Shown piece by piece: positions 5,264 through 6,529 of a DNA stretch of 6,529 nucleotides. Source of the DNA: Sphingomonadaceae bacterium (GTDB lineage Bacteria > Pseudomonadota > Alphaproteobacteria > Sphingomonadales > Sphingomonadaceae); NCBI GenBank assembly GCA_019454625.1, contig JACFNY010000121.1, positions 1-6,529 of the forward strand, read 5' to 3'. Made by a program: the position numbers and the translations under genes. The notes under the pieces were generated by a model. That model saw only the letters and a list, made by a program, of their open reading frames with translations, searched no databases and had not been told where the DNA came from. The first letter of the stretch is position 1. Every line of letters starts with the position of its first letter.

Positions 5264-6529
5264 GTGCTCACACATCCGATCGCCCGCGCCGCGACAGGCG
5301 CGCTTTTCCTGGGTCTCGCCGCCTGCGCCGCACAGGCGCCCGCGCCGTCCGCCGCGCTGCCGCCGCCGGCGTTCGACGACGACACCCCCGTCTACAGCAG
5401 CCTCGTTTCCGCGGCGCACCCGCTGGCGGCAGACGCGGGCAAGGCGATGCTGGCGGCGGGCGGCAGTGCCGCGGACGCCGCGCTCGCCACCATGCTGGCG
5501 CTGACCGTGGTGGAGCCGCAGTCGTCGGGCATCGGCGGCGGCGGCTTCCTGCTCTACCACGACGCCGAAAGCGGCAGGCTCTACACGATCGACGGCCGCG
5601 AGACCGCGCCCAAGGCGGCGACGCCGACCATGTTCCTGCAGGCGGACGGCACGCCGATGCCGTTCCGCGAGGCCGTGCCCGGCGGCAAGAGCGTCGGCGT
5701 GCCCGGCAACATCCGCCTGATGGCGATGGCGCACGCGCGCTTCGGCCGCCTGCCGTGGGCGAAGCTGTTCGAACCAGCGATCCGGCTGGCGCGCGACGGC
5801 TTCGAGATGAGCCCGCGGCTGCACGAGATGCTGGCGGCGCGGCCGCAGCACGCGGGCATGACCGAATGGGCGAAGGCGACCTTCTTCCACGCCGACGACA
5901 CGCCGCGCCTTGCCGGCGAGACGATCCGCAACCCCATGCTCGCCCGCTTTTTCGAAAAGCTCGCGAAGGACGGCCCCGACGCCTTCTACCGCGGGGCGGA
6001 GGCGGCGCGGCTGGTAAACGCCGTGGCGAGCGCGCCGAAGAACCCGCAGGCGATGACGGTCGGCGATCTCGGGAGCTACAGGGCCGTGTGGCGCGACCCC
6101 GTGTGCGGCGCCTACCGGACGTGGCGCGTCTGCGGCATGGCGCCGCCGTCCTCGGGCGGCACCACCGTGCTCGCCATCCTGAAGCAGCTCGAACGCTTCG
6201 ACCTCAGGGCGCTCGGCCCGAACAGCCCGGAAAGCTGGCACCTGATCGCCGAAAGCATGAGGCTCGCCTACGCCGACCGCGAGGCGTACCTCGGCGACCC
6301 CGATTTCGTCCCCGTGCCGACCGCGGGCCTCGTCGATCCCGCCTACCTCTCGGCGCGCGGCGCACTGATCGACCCGGCGAGGGCGGCCGAGCGCGTCGAG
6401 GCCGGAACCCCGCCGGGCGCGGGCGACGTAGCGCGCGTGCCGGACGGGGAAGTGCCCTCCACCTCGCATTTCGCCGCCGCCGACCGGCAGGGCGACGTCG
6501 CGAGCTACACGTCCACCATCGAGGGCACG
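5264..6529 (+). CDS. ggt: gamma-glutamyltransferase, predicted lipoprotein (3' end beyond window)
   Basis: N-terminal nucleophile hydrolase that cleaves gamma-glutamyl bonds (for example of glutathione) or transfers the group to acceptors, normally in the periplasm. The 422 codons present cover the whole large subunit and the first 23 residues of the small subunit; about 150-180 codons are missing. Seen: the large-subunit core from SAAHPLAADAGKAML with GGSAADAAL, IGGGGF at 90-95, and Arg112 in DGRETAPKAAT, equivalent to E. coli Arg114 that holds the substrate carboxylate. The auto-cleavage site PSTSHF makes Thr400 the nucleophile and first residue of the small subunit. Glu420 sits where E. 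coli has Asn411. No in-frame ATG exists near the front. GTG at 5264 gives a 20-residue lipoprotein signal ending in LGLAAC (Cys21, Ala at +2, favouring the outer membrane). TTG at 5228 is the alternative start; neither has a clear ribosome site. Confidence 0.93.
   Translation, partial: MLTHPIARAATGALFLGLAACAAQAPAPSAALPPPAFDDDTPVYSSLVSAAHPLAADAGKAMLAAGGSAADAALATMLALTVVEPQSSGIGGGGFLLYHDAESGRLYTIDGRETAPKAATPTMFLQADGTPMPFREAVPGGKSVGVPGNIRLMAMAHARFGRLPWAKLFEPAIRLARDGFEMSPRLHEMLAARPQHAGMTEWAKATFFHADDTPRLAGETIRNPMLARFFEKLAKDGPDAFYRGAEAARLVNAVASAPKNPQAMTVGDLGSYRAVWRDPVCGAYRTWRVCGMAPPSSGGTTVLAILKQLERFDLRALGPNSPESWHLIAESMRLAYADREAYLGDPDFVPVPTAGLVDPAYLSARGALIDPARAAERVEAGTPPGAGDVARVPDGEVPSTSHFAAADRQGDVASYTSTIEGT

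Noticed and set aside
5253..5504. ATG at 5253 as the ggt start, implying a frameshift
   Set aside because: That frame does not contain the signal peptide or enzyme sequence. A GTG at 5264 gives an intact lipoprotein signal without any frameshift, though a sequencing error cannot be fully excluded.
5219..6469. 416-codon minus-strand frame opposite ggt
   Set aside because: Antisense of a gene with intact catalytic motifs; the composition is Arg/Ala/Val-rich low-information sequence.

Overview
The window is high-GC bacterial DNA with tightly packed genes and almost uniform G/C at third codon positions. Gene content and protein sequences point to an alphaproteobacterium, most likely a sphingomonad (Sphingomonadales). 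The grounds are a suf operon led by an Rrf2-type regulator, a short AraC-type regulator of a kind I associate with that order, pyrD next to a gamma-glutamyltransferase gene, and a CCCCTCCCC-type intergenic palindrome. The order-level assignment is inference; no rRNA or other marker is present.

Layout. Positions 1-2594, minus strand: the front of a SUF iron-sulfur assembly operon, read right to left as rrf2-type regulator (GTG start at 2594), sufB (start at 2157) and sufC (start at 606, cut by the left edge). The regulator and sufB overlap by one base (TGATG). sufB and sufC are separated by 84 bp carrying a perfect inverted repeat. A sigma-70-like promoter lies just upstream of the regulator. 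Positions 2677-3525, minus strand: an AraC-family regulator, same direction, probably its own unit.

Positions 3526-4169: a 644-bp stretch without a convincing protein gene. It holds two strong intrinsic terminators, both pointing left (minus strand), each with a promoter-like sequence 100-150 bp upstream. I read this as two candidate small RNAs on the minus strand, one with an anti-Shine-Dalgarno CCTCC loop, although leader attenuators of the AraC gene are an alternative. It also contains a 7-4-7 direct repeat typical of OmpR/PhoB-family response-regulator sites and a GC-rich repeat/hairpin patch.

Positions 4170-6529, plus strand: pyrD (quinone-linked dihydroorotate dehydrogenase, complete), then after 41 bp a gamma-glutamyltransferase gene cut by the right edge, predicted to be a lipoprotein with a GTG start. 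A 12-bp sequence occurs in opposite orientations immediately at the two start codons of pyrD and ggt.

Together the protein genes are ordinary core metabolism: Fe-S cluster building with its own sensor-regulator, de novo pyrimidine synthesis and periplasmic glutathione/gamma-glutamyl processing. I found no new enzyme system. The parts most worth a second look are the non-coding elements of the 3526-4169 gap.
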